DNA from: Thermoplasmata archaeon
GTDB lineage: Archaea; Thermoplasmatota; Thermoplasmata; Thermoplasmatales; Thermoplasmataceae
Direction: 5' to 3'
NCBI GenBank assembly: GCA_021816965.1
Contig: JAKAWU010000009.1
Coordinates: forward strand, 1-34,584
DNA length: 34,584 bases
Shown here: positions 1 through 8,482 of the stretch, piece after piece
Position numbering within the stretch: the stretch's first letter is position 1
Layout: each line of letters begins with the position of its first letter
Position numbers and translations under genes: made by a program
Notes under the pieces: generated by a model
The model's input: the letters and a program-made list of their open reading frames with translations, nothing else
What the model was told of the DNA's origin: nothing
Database searches by the model: none

Positions 1-37
1 CGAATAGAAAAAATATTAAAGTGTTATTGATAAAGGT

Positions 38-344
38 CTACCGAACTTGATTGGAGGGGTAGGCGCCCTCTGTGACCCAAAGTCTATACGTGGGGATGAC
101 TTCCTGGCCAGGTAAACCTGGCCTCTGTGAAGCTTTCAATGCCCGATGAAATTTCGCACCAGTAGATCGGAGGTCATATGATCATGAATCAAAGGAATCA
201 TGGTCATATGTCTGTCTGAAAATCCGCCAGGTCCGGAAGGGAGCAACGGTAATCAGAACTTACGGTGCTTCTGGAGAGCGGGGTTGAGGGAATTGAAGGG
301 CAAACTTCACAGGACGTCAGGCCCGAACCAGGTGTGTTCGGTAT
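38..344 (+). ncRNA. Archaeal SRP (7S) RNA
   Basis: Domain IV signature CCAGGTCCGGAAGGGAGCAACGG at ~229-251. Terminal helix TACCGAAC (39-46) pairs perfectly with GTTCGGTA (336-343). Helix-6-like hairpin around 174-211. AT-rich TATA-like sequence at ~8-18. Boundaries estimated from the closing helix. Confidence 0.9.
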
Positions 345-355
345 TGAGATTCAAC

Positions 356-1489
356 ATGTTTAAGATAATACAGGACCCAATCTGGGGCCCCATAGAGGTC
401 AAGCCTGAATTTCTCCAGATAATCGATACAAAGGAATTTCAGAGGCTTCACTGGATTGGCCAGCTTGGCCTGTGCCATATGGTTTTTCCAGGTGCCACAC
501 ATACAAGATTCCAGCATTCCCTTGGAACCATGCACATTGCTGAGAAAATGGGAGAAAAACTCAATTCAAAATACATTGGTGAATTAAAAGCCGCTGCTCT
601 TCTGCATGATATAGGGCATTTTCCATTCAGCCATTCATTCGAGAGTTTTTTCATGGAGAAATATGGGATTTCGCATGAAAGTGCTTCAATGGACATTATA
701 AGTGGCAGGGCAGGATCAGGACAGATCAAGGAGATTATGGAAAAGCACCATATAGACCCGGACACTGTCGTTTCCATACTCGCAAAATCAGGAGAGTTTC
801 CACTTGAAGAGAGAATTGTTAGCGGGCCAATAGATTCCGATGAGATAGATTATCTTGCCAGGGACAGTTATTTTACAGGTGTCAACCTGCTACCATTTGA
901 TTTCAGGAGAATTGTTTCAGTCCTGATGACAGATGGTGAAAGTATATTTATCGAACAAAAAGGTATTCCTGCAATTGAATCACTTCTGATATCCAGATTT
1001 CTCATGTACAAGTCTGTCTACTTTCACAAGACAGTGAGAATTATTCAAAAAATGGTAAGCAGGGCAGTTGATATGGAATATCCTGAGAAAAGAACTTCTT
1101 CAATGAAGGATATTCAATTTCTCGACCTTCTGGAACGTGGAAAGGGTGGAGATATTATCAGAAGTGTGGAGCGAAGAGATCTGGCAAAGCTCATAGCCCA
1201 GCATGAGATCAGCAAAGAATCTGAAGAAAAAGCATTCAGAAAAGTAATGAAGGAGAAATTTCCAGAATTTTATATTGATGTAGTTCCTCCCTTCAGTTTC
1301 AAAAACGATGACAGAGTCAAGAACAGGATAGAAGTGATGGCACATGGGAAATATCTCGACATACGAACAATTTCTCCGCTTCTTCATTCCCTTTACGGAA
1401 GCTTCAACATGAGAAAAATTTTCATCTATGGGGAATCAGGTCAAAAGAAAGAGATAGACAATTTCACTTCAAACTTTTTTTCATCCTGA
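356..1489 (+). CDS. HD-domain phosphohydrolase (dGTPase-like HD superfamily)
   Basis: ORF 200-1489 contains H..R, HD (LLHDIGHFPFSHSFE) and D (SDEIDYLARDS) motifs. Start moved to ATG 356 (MFKIIQDPIWGPIEV) because the upstream part of the ORF lies in SRP RNA. Confidence 0.85.
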   Translation: MFKIIQDPIWGPIEVKPEFLQIIDTKEFQRLHWIGQLGLCHMVFPGATHTRFQHSLGTMHIAEKMGEKLNSKYIGELKAAALLHDIGHFPFSHSFESFFMEKYGISHESASMDIISGRAGSGQIKEIMEKHHIDPDTVVSILAKSGEFPLEERIVSGPIDSDEIDYLARDSYFTGVNLLPFDFRRIVSVLMTDGESIFIEQKGIPAIESLLISRFLMYKSVYFHKTVRIIQKMVSRAVDMEYPEKRTSSMKDIQFLDLLERGKGGDIIRSVERRDLAKLIAQHEISKESEEKAFRKVMKEKFPEFYIDVVPPFSFKNDDRVKNRIEVMAHGKYLDIRTISPLLHSLYGSFNMRKIFIYGESGQKKEIDNFTSNFFSS

Positions 1490-1919
1490 TTGCATTTCTG
1501 CTCCCTTCAAGTTCTCCTTCATAAAAGTTCGGAAGTACTTTTACGAAAATATACCCTGCCTTTTCATACATTGCAATGGCGCCCCTGTTATGTTCTCTCA
1601 CCTCAAGAACCGCTTCTGTAAATCCTCTCTCCTTCATTTTCTGTTCAATGGATGAGAGAAGCCTTATTCCGATACCTTTCCCGCGAAATCCGGGATCAAC
1701 ACATATGCTCTCAATATCCGCCTTCCTATTAGGCATACCAATCGCAATTGAATATCCTGCAGGTTTACCATCATATTCTGCTATAACGGACATTCCTTCA
1801 CTTTCCATAATTGCAGTCAGAAGCATCTCAACATCATAAGCGTCATGAAGGAATGCCCTGTCTTCCAACAACTTTACTATTTTAATATCTTTTTCAGTTG
1901 CATCTCTTATATTCAGCAT
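1464..1919 (-). CDS. GNAT N-acetyltransferase (RimI-like)
   Basis: 151 aa; acetyl-CoA binding motif VDPGFRGKGIGIRLL and C-terminal ALEVREHNRGAIAMYEKAGY-type motif. Confidence 0.85.
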   Translation of the reverse strand: MLNIRDATEKDIKIVKLLEDRAFLHDAYDVEMLLTAIMESEGMSVIAEYDGKPAGYSIAIGMPNRKADIESICVDPGFRGKGIGIRLLSSIEQKMKERGFTEAVLEVREHNRGAIAMYEKAGYIFVKVLPNFYEGELEGSRNAIRMKKSLK

Positions 1920-1935
1920 AATAACAACTCATAAA

Positions 1936-1949
1936 TTGGTAATTACCAA
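1936..1949. promoter_or_regulatory. Perfect 14-bp palindrome TTGGTAATTACCAA directly upstream of the ribB TATA box; candidate riboflavin-regulator operator
   Basis: Self-complementary sequence; TATA-like AATATTTAT follows at ~1951-1959, about 25 nt before ATG 1981. Confidence 0.5.
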
Positions 1950-1980
1950 AAATATTTATCCACTCATGAAATAACTCTTC

Positions 1981-2697
1981 ATGATGAAAGAGTACGGATT
2001 GCAGGAATCAGTGAAATATGAGCTTGAATCAGGTAAACCGGTGCTGATATTCGACCATGAGAAGAGGGAAGGCGAAACAGACATGGTCTTCGCTTCACAA
2101 TTCGTAGACTTCAATGCCATAAAAATGCTGAGAAAGGAATCTGGAGGGCTTATTTGTACCACCATAAAGGAATCTCAAGCTAATATTTTAAGCATGCCAT
2201 TCCTGGAGGAGTTGTATTCAAGATTTCTTCCATATGGAAAAAAGGCAATATATTCAGGAGATATGAAATACGATTCACATTCTTCATTCACATTCACTAT
2301 CAATTCAAGATCAACTTTTACAGGAATAAGTGACATTGACAGGGCAACAACGATCCATGAATTTGTTCAGTTTATTGAAAATTTGAATAAATATGGAAAC
2401 CCGGTGGAATCATTCTATGAGAAATTCAGGATTCCAGGACATGTAAGTGTGCTTATTGCTAGGGAAGGGTATTTTGATAAAAGGAGAGGTCACACGGAAC
2501 TTGCAACATATATTGTTGAATCTGCAGGATTATTTCCATCCGCTACCATAGCAGAGATGCTTGGAGATGATGGAAAATCAATGTCAAGAAATGACGCTGA
2601 AAAATATGCTGAAAACCATGACTTAATATTTATAGAGGGGAAAGAAATTATCCGCCAGTGGGCAAATGAAAAAGGTAATGGCAACGGGGGTTTTTGA
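1981..2697 (+). CDS. ribB: 3,4-dihydroxy-2-butanone 4-phosphate synthase
   Basis: RibB motifs FDHEKREGETDMVFAS and GHVSVLIAREGYFDKRRGHTELA; first gene of a rib cluster. Confidence 0.93.
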   Translation: MMKEYGLQESVKYELESGKPVLIFDHEKREGETDMVFASQFVDFNAIKMLRKESGGLICTTIKESQANILSMPFLEELYSRFLPYGKKAIYSGDMKYDSHSSFTFTINSRSTFTGISDIDRATTIHEFVQFIENLNKYGNPVESFYEKFRIPGHVSVLIAREGYFDKRRGHTELATYIVESAGLFPSATIAEMLGDDGKSMSRNDAEKYAENHDLIFIEGKEIIRQWANEKGNGNGGF

Positions 2698-3097
2698 TAT
2701 CATACATCTTGGGCATATCCACTATCTTGAAGAATCAAAAAAGCAGGGCGACAGGCTCATTGTCGTCATAGCATCTGATGAGAACGCAAGAAAAAATGGA
2801 AAGGCACTTTTATTCTCTCAGGAAACAAGAAGAAGAGTTGTGGAAGCCCTTAAGCCAGTTGATGAGGCAATTATTGGTGGAACTGGAAACATCTTTGATA
2901 CAATATCAAGCGTCCGGCCCGACGTAATAACTCTTGGTTTCGATCAGAAGTTCGATCCTGATGTGATCATAGAGGAATCAAGGAAGAGGGGCGTAAATAC
3001 AGAAGTATACAGATGCTCTCTATTTGAGCTGGAAACAGAGGAACCCCTTGGCACAAGAAAAATAAGGAAAAAGATACTGGAAATAGATGGAAAATGA
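2666..3097 (+). CDS. ribL: FAD synthetase, archaeal cytidylyltransferase-type
   Basis: GVFDIIHLGHIHYLEESKKQGD nucleotidyltransferase HxGH motif; RTRK-like GTRKIRKK near C-term; overlaps ribB by 32 nt. Confidence 0.85.
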   Translation: MKKVMATGVFDIIHLGHIHYLEESKKQGDRLIVVIASDENARKNGKALLFSQETRRRVVEALKPVDEAIIGGTGNIFDTISSVRPDVITLGFDQKFDPDVIIEESRKRGVNTEVYRCSLFELETEEPLGTRKIRKKILEIDGK

Positions 3098-3585
3098 AGA
3101 TCATTGGCATTGCAGACACTACTTTCGCTCGATATGATATGGGCAGATCTGCTGAAGATGAACTGGGAAGGACTGGAACAGGATTCAGGATAATAAAATA
3201 TACTGTTCCTGGAATAAAGGACCTCCCTGTTGCCTCCCTGATCCTGTTCAAAAGGAATGCGGATGTGGTGATCGCCTGCGGTATGCCAGGCAAAAAGCCT
3301 GTGGATAAGATATCGGCCCAGATAGCATCCACGGGACTTATGGAGGTTCAGCTCAAGGTGGAAAAACACATCATTGAGGTGTTCGTCCATGAGGATGAAG
3401 CAGAAAATGACACAGAACTTTCATGGCTGTGCGACATGAGGGCGAGGGAACATGCAGTAAATGCATACAATATCCTCTTTTTCCCGGAAAAACTGGCACA
3501 GAACAAAGGGAAAGGATTGAGGCAGGGATTTGAGGATGTTGGAAGCACAATGGGAGACGGAAAGGGAAGCACCATAAGACACTAA
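3094..3585 (+). CDS. ribC: Archaeal-type riboflavin synthase
   Basis: KIIGIADTTFARYDMGRSAEDEL...IACGMPGKKPVDK...VFVHEDEA, resembling archaeal RibC; ATGA overlap with ribL and followed by ribH. Confidence 0.85.
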   Translation: MKIIGIADTTFARYDMGRSAEDELGRTGTGFRIIKYTVPGIKDLPVASLILFKRNADVVIACGMPGKKPVDKISAQIASTGLMEVQLKVEKHIIEVFVHEDEAENDTELSWLCDMRAREHAVNAYNILFFPEKLAQNKGKGLRQGFEDVGSTMGDGKGSTIRH

Positions 3586-3597
3586 AAGGTGAGATAA

Positions 3598-4011
3598 ATG
3601 AAAATTGGAATAGTTGTTTCAGAATATAACTACGATATAACAATGATGATGTTGCAGAGGGCCACAGAACATGCAGAATTTCTCGGCGCAAAGGTTGAGA
3701 AAGTTCTCAAGGTACCGGGTACCTTTGAGATACCACTTGGAGTATTGAAACTGCTGAAGACAGGGAAGATTGATGGTGTTGTTACCCTTGGTGCAGTAAT
3801 GCAGGGTGAAACAGATCATGACGACATAATAATGCAGAACACCGCGAGAAAGATCATGGACATATCTATTTCTGAAGGTAAGCCTGTGTCTCTTGGCATT
3901 TCTGGCCCCGGTGAAACAAGGCTCCAGGCTGAGGCAAGGATTGAAATGGCAAAGGATGCAGTTGAGTCAGTTGTGAAAATGCTTAAAAGAATTGATTCTC
4001 TGAATCAATAA
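3598..4011 (+). CDS. ribH: 6,7-dimethyl-8-ribityllumazine synthase
   Basis: 137 aa with GTFEIPLGVLKLLKTGKIDGVVTLGAVMQGETDHDD, the lumazine synthase core. Confidence 0.93.
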   Translation: MKIGIVVSEYNYDITMMMLQRATEHAEFLGAKVEKVLKVPGTFEIPLGVLKLLKTGKIDGVVTLGAVMQGETDHDDIIMQNTARKIMDISISEGKPVSLGISGPGETRLQAEARIEMAKDAVESVVKMLKRIDSLNQ

Positions 4012-4182
4012 GCATTATTTCACAAAATAATCTGTTCAAAGGGTGCAGATTGTTGCTTATCTCTATATTTTCTTCATATAATTCTGCCCTGCCTAAAATC
4101 ATACTGTTCAATATGGATTATAACTCTGAAAATTTTTCCGGAATCCAAAAATTATTAAGTGAATTGAACTTTTCACCTGAAA

Positions 4183-5270
4183 ATGAGATTCGAATTCAGG
4201 CGTGAGATTGCTTTAAGAATCAGGAATATCTCCTATCCTGAACTGGCAGTCATTATTGGGGTAATTCTGAACTCTTTGATGTGGAGCGTTATTTCCCTGC
4301 TGAGATATTATTCAATGATGGACAGTGTTTTTGATTCAGGAATAATTTCCCTCACACTGGGATACATTCTTCATTACACAAATATCCCGTACTTAATGTA
4401 TATGTCAGGCTTTTCACTTGACAGGATCTTATTTTCTCCGCTGATACTGATTGATGGGATACCTGCAATGCTTGTCATTCAGGAAATAACTCTAAGCATT
4501 CCTGCCTATATTATATTCAAATTAGCACAAATGAAAATAAAAGATAATATTTCCTCAATGCTGATCTCTTTATCATACCTGATCTATTTTCCACTAGCAG
4601 GAGCATTCTATTTTGATTATCATTTTCAATCGTTCTTCATCATGTTTTTTCTGCTTGGAATATACCTGTTTGAAACACGACATTATAAACTATCCACTCT
4701 TTCACTTTTTCTTGCAGGCTCGGTCAGGTTCCCTTTCATGGTCTTCCCTTTCCTGTTTGTATTTTTAATTTTTTCAAAGGTCATTCTCAATAAAGGTGAA
4801 ATTGAAGATAGAGTTAAAAAATTTGCAATCCTGAATACCCTGTTAATGGGTGGAATTTTAATAATTTCTTATTTCCTCGTTTCTGATTCATATTTTTTAA
4901 ATGTACAAAAAGTACATTCTTCCAGTTCCCTCACAGGATATTTTCATATTCTTGGATATTCCTTCCTTGACTATTTAACACAGAATATTGAAAATAAAAT
5001 ATTAACCATCGTCCTTATTTTTTCGCCATTTCTCTATATTCCAATCAGGAAGTTTAAATGGCTTATATTCACATTTCCATATCTTGCTTTACTGTTTCTC
5101 AATAATTATGGCCCTTACATTTACCCGTATTTTAACCATTATATTTATTCAACCCTTTATATCCCATTCCTTTTCCTTCTAATTCTGGATAATATCAAAT
5201 TGCCTGAACAGAATAATGAAATTTTTGAACAGAAAAAGAGTTCAATAAAAAAAATATTTTATATTTTAAC
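4183..5270 (+). pseudogene. 5' part of a DUF2079-like multi-pass membrane protein gene, split by IS200/IS605 insertion
   Basis: Multi-TM ORF ends 2-4 nt inside the predicted element; the remainder continues in frame at 7021-7849 after removal of 1750 bp. Confidence 0.75.
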
Positions 5271-5287
5271 ATAAGCGAGTGGGAATT

Positions 5288-5307
5288 CCCCTTTCGCAAG
5301 AGAGGGG
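5288..5307 (+). repeat. Left-end hairpin of the IS200/IS605 element (8-bp stem, GCAA loop)
   Basis: CCCCTTTCGCAAGAGAGGGG folds with one G-T wobble. Confidence 0.7.
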
Positions 5308-5354
5308 GTGAAAGCGAGCGAAATGTTTATGCTATATGGATTATTACCATAACT

Positions 5355-5777
5355 ATGCCCTACGAACTGGATAAAGGTGCGCATTCAGTACATTCATTAT
5401 CCTACCACTTCATCCAGGTCGTGAAATACAGGAAGAAAGTATTCATCAATGATGCCATTGTGGATCTTCTTAAGACAAAGACAAGGGAAATTGCTGAAAC
5501 GTTCAATGTTGATGTACTTGAGATAGAATGCGATAAAGATCACTTCCACATGCTTTTCAAAGCTTCACCGTTACTCAACATACCGCAGTTCATCAATGCT
5601 GTAAAGACAATAACATCAAGGGAAATACAGCGAAGATTTCCCGATGTTAAGAGAGAACTGTGGAAAGGGAAATTCTGGGCACCCTCATACTTTCTTGCAA
5701 CATCAGGGCAGGTTACGCTTGATGTCATGAAAAGATATGTGGATTCTCAGGAGGTAAAACGCAATGAGAACCTTTAG
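5355..5777 (+). CDS. tnpA: IS200/IS605 family Y1 HUH transposase
   Basis: 140 aa; HUH motif (CDKDHFHMLF) and C-terminal catalytic Tyr region (VTLDVMKRYVDSQ). Confidence 0.95.
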   Translation: MPYELDKGAHSVHSLSYHFIQVVKYRKKVFINDAIVDLLKTKTREIAETFNVDVLEIECDKDHFHMLFKASPLLNIPQFINAVKTITSREIQRRFPDVKRELWKGKFWAPSYFLATSGQVTLDVMKRYVDSQEVKRNENL

Positions 5778-7005
5778 GTTCAGGATATATCCGTCGGATG
5801 CGCAGATCGGCATCCTGAACTCCACCCTCGATCTCTGCCGTGAATTCTACAACGCAATGCTTCAGCAGCGGATATACGCTTACAGATCCGGAAAAAAGGT
5901 AAACTACTTTTCACAGCAGGACGAAATACCTGAGATAAAGAATGCATTTCCGGAATACCGAAGCATCCACTCGCTTGTCGTACAGGACGTTGCAAGGAGA
6001 CTGGATAAGGCATACGACAACTTCTTCAGAAGGATAAAAGAGAAAAAGAACGGGAAAAGCACAAAGGTGGGATTTCCAAGATTCAAATCCGGGGACAGGT
6101 ATAATTCCATCACATACACGCAGTCTGGATTCAGGATACTGGACAACGGTCATGTGTGGTTATCAAAGATCGGTAAAGTGAGGATGTTCATGCACCGATC
6201 CGTCACGGGAGAGATCAGGACGCTTTCAATAAAGCGTGATTCCGTGGGGGACTGGTTCATATCCATCACTACGGATCAATACATGGGTGGTGGAACCGAA
6301 GCATGGGGAGAGAGGAACGAGGAAGAGCCCTATGTCAATTCCCCTGAGTTCACAAATCCTGCAGGTATAGATCTCGGTCTCAAGGCACTGATCACAACAA
6401 GCGGCGGAGAGCAGATCGAGCCCCCCCGTTTCCTGAGAAAATCGGAGAGGATACTCAAGAAAGCGCAGAGGAATCTGTCCAGAAAAAAGAAAGGATCTGG
6501 AAAGCGGAAGAAGGCAGAGAAAAGGGTCGCCATAATCGACCGGAAGATTGCGAGGCAGAGGGATGATTTCACACATAAGCTCTCCAATAAGCTTGTCAAT
6601 GAACATGATCTGATTGCGCTTGAGGATCTGAACATTGCAGGAATGGTGAAGAATCACCACCTGTCAAAGAGTATAGAGGATGCATCATGGAACAGGATCA
6701 TCCAGTATACAACGTACAAGGCTGAAAGTGCTGGTGCTGTTGTTGTACTGGTAGATCCCATGCATACGTCACAGAAATGCTCAAGGTGCAGCAACATAAA
6801 GCATGATCTGAAACTATCGGATCGCATATATCATTGCGATATCTGTAAGCATACAATGGATAGGGACCTGAACGCCGCAATAAATATCCGGAGTGCCGGA
6901 TTGATCGCTGTAGGGAGGGGCACTCCCGAATTCACGCCCGTGGAGATCAGATCAATACCCGCGAGGGCAAATCAGGTCGTTGAAACGGGAAGCTCCCTGC
7001 GTTAG
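5764..7005 (+). CDS. tnpB: RNA-guided nuclease TnpB (IS605 OrfB)
   Basis: 413 aa; RuvC residues in GIDLGLKAL, IALEDLNIAGM and MDRDLNAAINI; zinc finger CSRC...CDIC; 14-nt overlap with tnpA. Confidence 0.95.
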   Translation: MRTFRFRIYPSDAQIGILNSTLDLCREFYNAMLQQRIYAYRSGKKVNYFSQQDEIPEIKNAFPEYRSIHSLVVQDVARRLDKAYDNFFRRIKEKKNGKSTKVGFPRFKSGDRYNSITYTQSGFRILDNGHVWLSKIGKVRMFMHRSVTGEIRTLSIKRDSVGDWFISITTDQYMGGGTEAWGERNEEEPYVNSPEFTNPAGIDLGLKALITTSGGEQIEPPRFLRKSERILKKAQRNLSRKKKGSGKRKKAEKRVAIIDRKIARQRDDFTHKLSNKLVNEHDLIALEDLNIAGMVKNHHLSKSIEDASWNRIIQYTTYKAESAGAVVVLVDPMHTSQKCSRCSNIKHDLKLSDRIYHCDICKHTMDRDLNAAINIRSAGLIAVGRGTPEFTPVEIRSIPARANQVVETGSSLR

Positions 7006-7040
7006 CTGGGGGAGGATGTCACAGTCGCAGTTTAGAAAAA
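6900..7040 (+). ncRNA. Predicted omega (reRNA) covering tnpB 3' end and RE, with guide from the host right flank (7021-~7040)
   Basis: Position by analogy to characterised TnpB systems, where the scaffold is the tnpB 3' end/RE and the guide is the adjacent flank. 5' boundary not determinable here. Confidence 0.4.
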
Positions 7041-7849
7041 GAAGAGGGCCGGTTGTATTTTTTATTATAATAATCCTCACTGCCGTAGTATTCCAGCCTT
7101 ACAGCCCCCTCAACAGTTACAGCCCCAATAAATTTAACATGAATATCTATCCTCCAAGCATGGCTAATTTTGAAGACTACGTCAAGGTGGTTAACCTCAT
7201 ACCACAGAATGATCCATATGTTCTGTACCAGGGCAATCTTCCTTATGTGGATGTTCACGATCCTGCCCTCTCCTGTCTTGATGCTTATAGGCTCATAGAG
7301 CAATCATCAAATTACAGTGAGATCATGCTCATGAACGGTTCAATTTCAAGCAGGGTTGATTATGTTATTGGTTATTTATATGGAAACCAATTATCCTTTA
7401 ATTTTTCAAATGCAATAAGCAAATATTACTCAAGCGGTTCCTATGGAGTTGAAGCTTTCCTTGGTGGATTTTTGCTTCTTGCAAAAAATTATACAAAACC
7501 GCCTGTTTATCTTTCGCAGGTACCGGTACAAAATTCAAATATATCTATTTTTAACAGTACTGTTTCAGATCTTACAATTCCAAAACTCACTCCAGGAATA
7601 TATAATTTCAATTTTTCCACAAATACATCTGCCTCATTGATAAATATCATAAATTTTAACACATGCAATGGGATAGATGTGAATTTTTCAGTGTTGAGTG
7701 AAAAGATTTATCACGGGAAAAATCTGAACTATGTAAACGTCACTGTGAATGTGGAATCATTCGTCATTGAGGGATATGCTCTTTTCAATTCAACATATAA
7801 TCTGAAATTTCAAAACGTCTCTATTTTCGGTCCTTATTACCATAACTGA
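7021..7849 (+). pseudogene. 3' part of the split DUF2079-like membrane protein gene
   Basis: Starts in frame (..T|QSQFRKRRGPVVFFIIIILTAVVFQ) when joined to 5270. ORF call 6980-7849 uses IS sequence for its start. Confidence 0.75.
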
Positions 7850-7935
7850 ATCACTAGAAGAATTAATAAAATTCATTTCAACCTTACGGAATGATTGCAT
7901 AAAAAAATATATATTATCTTTATAATTACAGAAAT

Positions 7936-8481
7936 ATGCAGAATGGTGATAGCCATGATATACGAAATGACGTTGAGGATAACAGATCCATTCTCAAGAA
8001 AATCCAATTTTTAGTCCCTGGTTTTTCTGGTTACAGGCAGAAGGAAGATATCAGGATTGCAGATCAACTACTCAGGTCACAGGTGTCAGGAATATTCCAT
8101 AATTGTATAGATATTATGTTAAATATGAGACAGAGTTTAAGCCAGTGTTTTAAAATGTCAAATTTTATGGGGCTTGCAGATCTTATTTCCATATTGCAGT
8201 CAACGGATGGAGACATTCTGCATGCTGAACAGGGCTATTCAGGATTTGCTGCACCTATTAAAATTAATGAATCAAATCTCGACAGAATATACGACTTTGA
8301 TTTTTCTTTTATAAACTCCGGGCAAGAAATAGGCAATCTACTTGAAACAATCACGGATCCCTGCTCCATGGATGATCAGGAACTTTCATCTCTTCTGGCT
8401 AAATCAAAATCCCTTGTTCTACAGTGCAGGGAATCATGGTCTCATAGATTGGAAGAAATAGAGAAAATCAGGGTGAAGTAA
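7936..8481 (+). CDS. Conserved hypothetical helical protein, first gene of the SPFH/zinc-ribbon cluster
   Basis: 181 aa ORF, TATA-like AAAAAAATATATATTATC at ~7901, tightly followed by the SPFH gene. Confidence 0.6.
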   Translation: MQNGDSHDIRNDVEDNRSILKKIQFLVPGFSGYRQKEDIRIADQLLRSQVSGIFHNCIDIMLNMRQSLSQCFKMSNFMGLADLISILQSTDGDILHAEQGYSGFAAPIKINESNLDRIYDFDFSFINSGQEIGNLLETITDPCSMDDQELSSLLAKSKSLVLQCRESWSHRLEEIEKIRVK

Positions 8482-8482
8482 T

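Larger units (their letters stand above)
5271..7020 (+). mobile_element. IS200/IS605-family insertion sequence carrying Y1 transposase TnpA and RNA-guided nuclease TnpB
   Basis: LE hairpin CCCCTTTC-GCAA-GAGAGGGG (5288-5307); tnpA and tnpB; RE hairpin CTCCCTGC-GTTA-GCTGGGGGAG (~6992-7014) ending GAGGATGTC(A). Boundary ambiguous by 1 nt because A5271 = A7021. Confidence 0.85.

Noticed and set aside
75-85. GACCCAAAGTC in SRP RNA matching its reverse complement at ~16259-16269
   Set aside because: 11-bp match is compatible with chance in a 34-kb window and has no extended flanking similarity.
200-355. N-terminal 52 codons of the 200-1489 ORF
   Set aside because: Lies inside the SRP RNA; translation there is not family-like, and the conserved HD N-terminus begins at 356.
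2944-3390. Long minus-strand ORFs antisense to ribC and other genes (e.g. 2967-3332, 28506-29225, 6226-6660)
   Set aside because: Each is fully antisense to a well-supported gene, with no recognisable domain.
5341-7850. TTATTACCATAACT present at ~5341-5354 and ~7835-7848
   Set aside because: Short AT-rich match lacking extension; one copy is the tnpA promoter region and the other is at the end of the split gene; probably coincidence.
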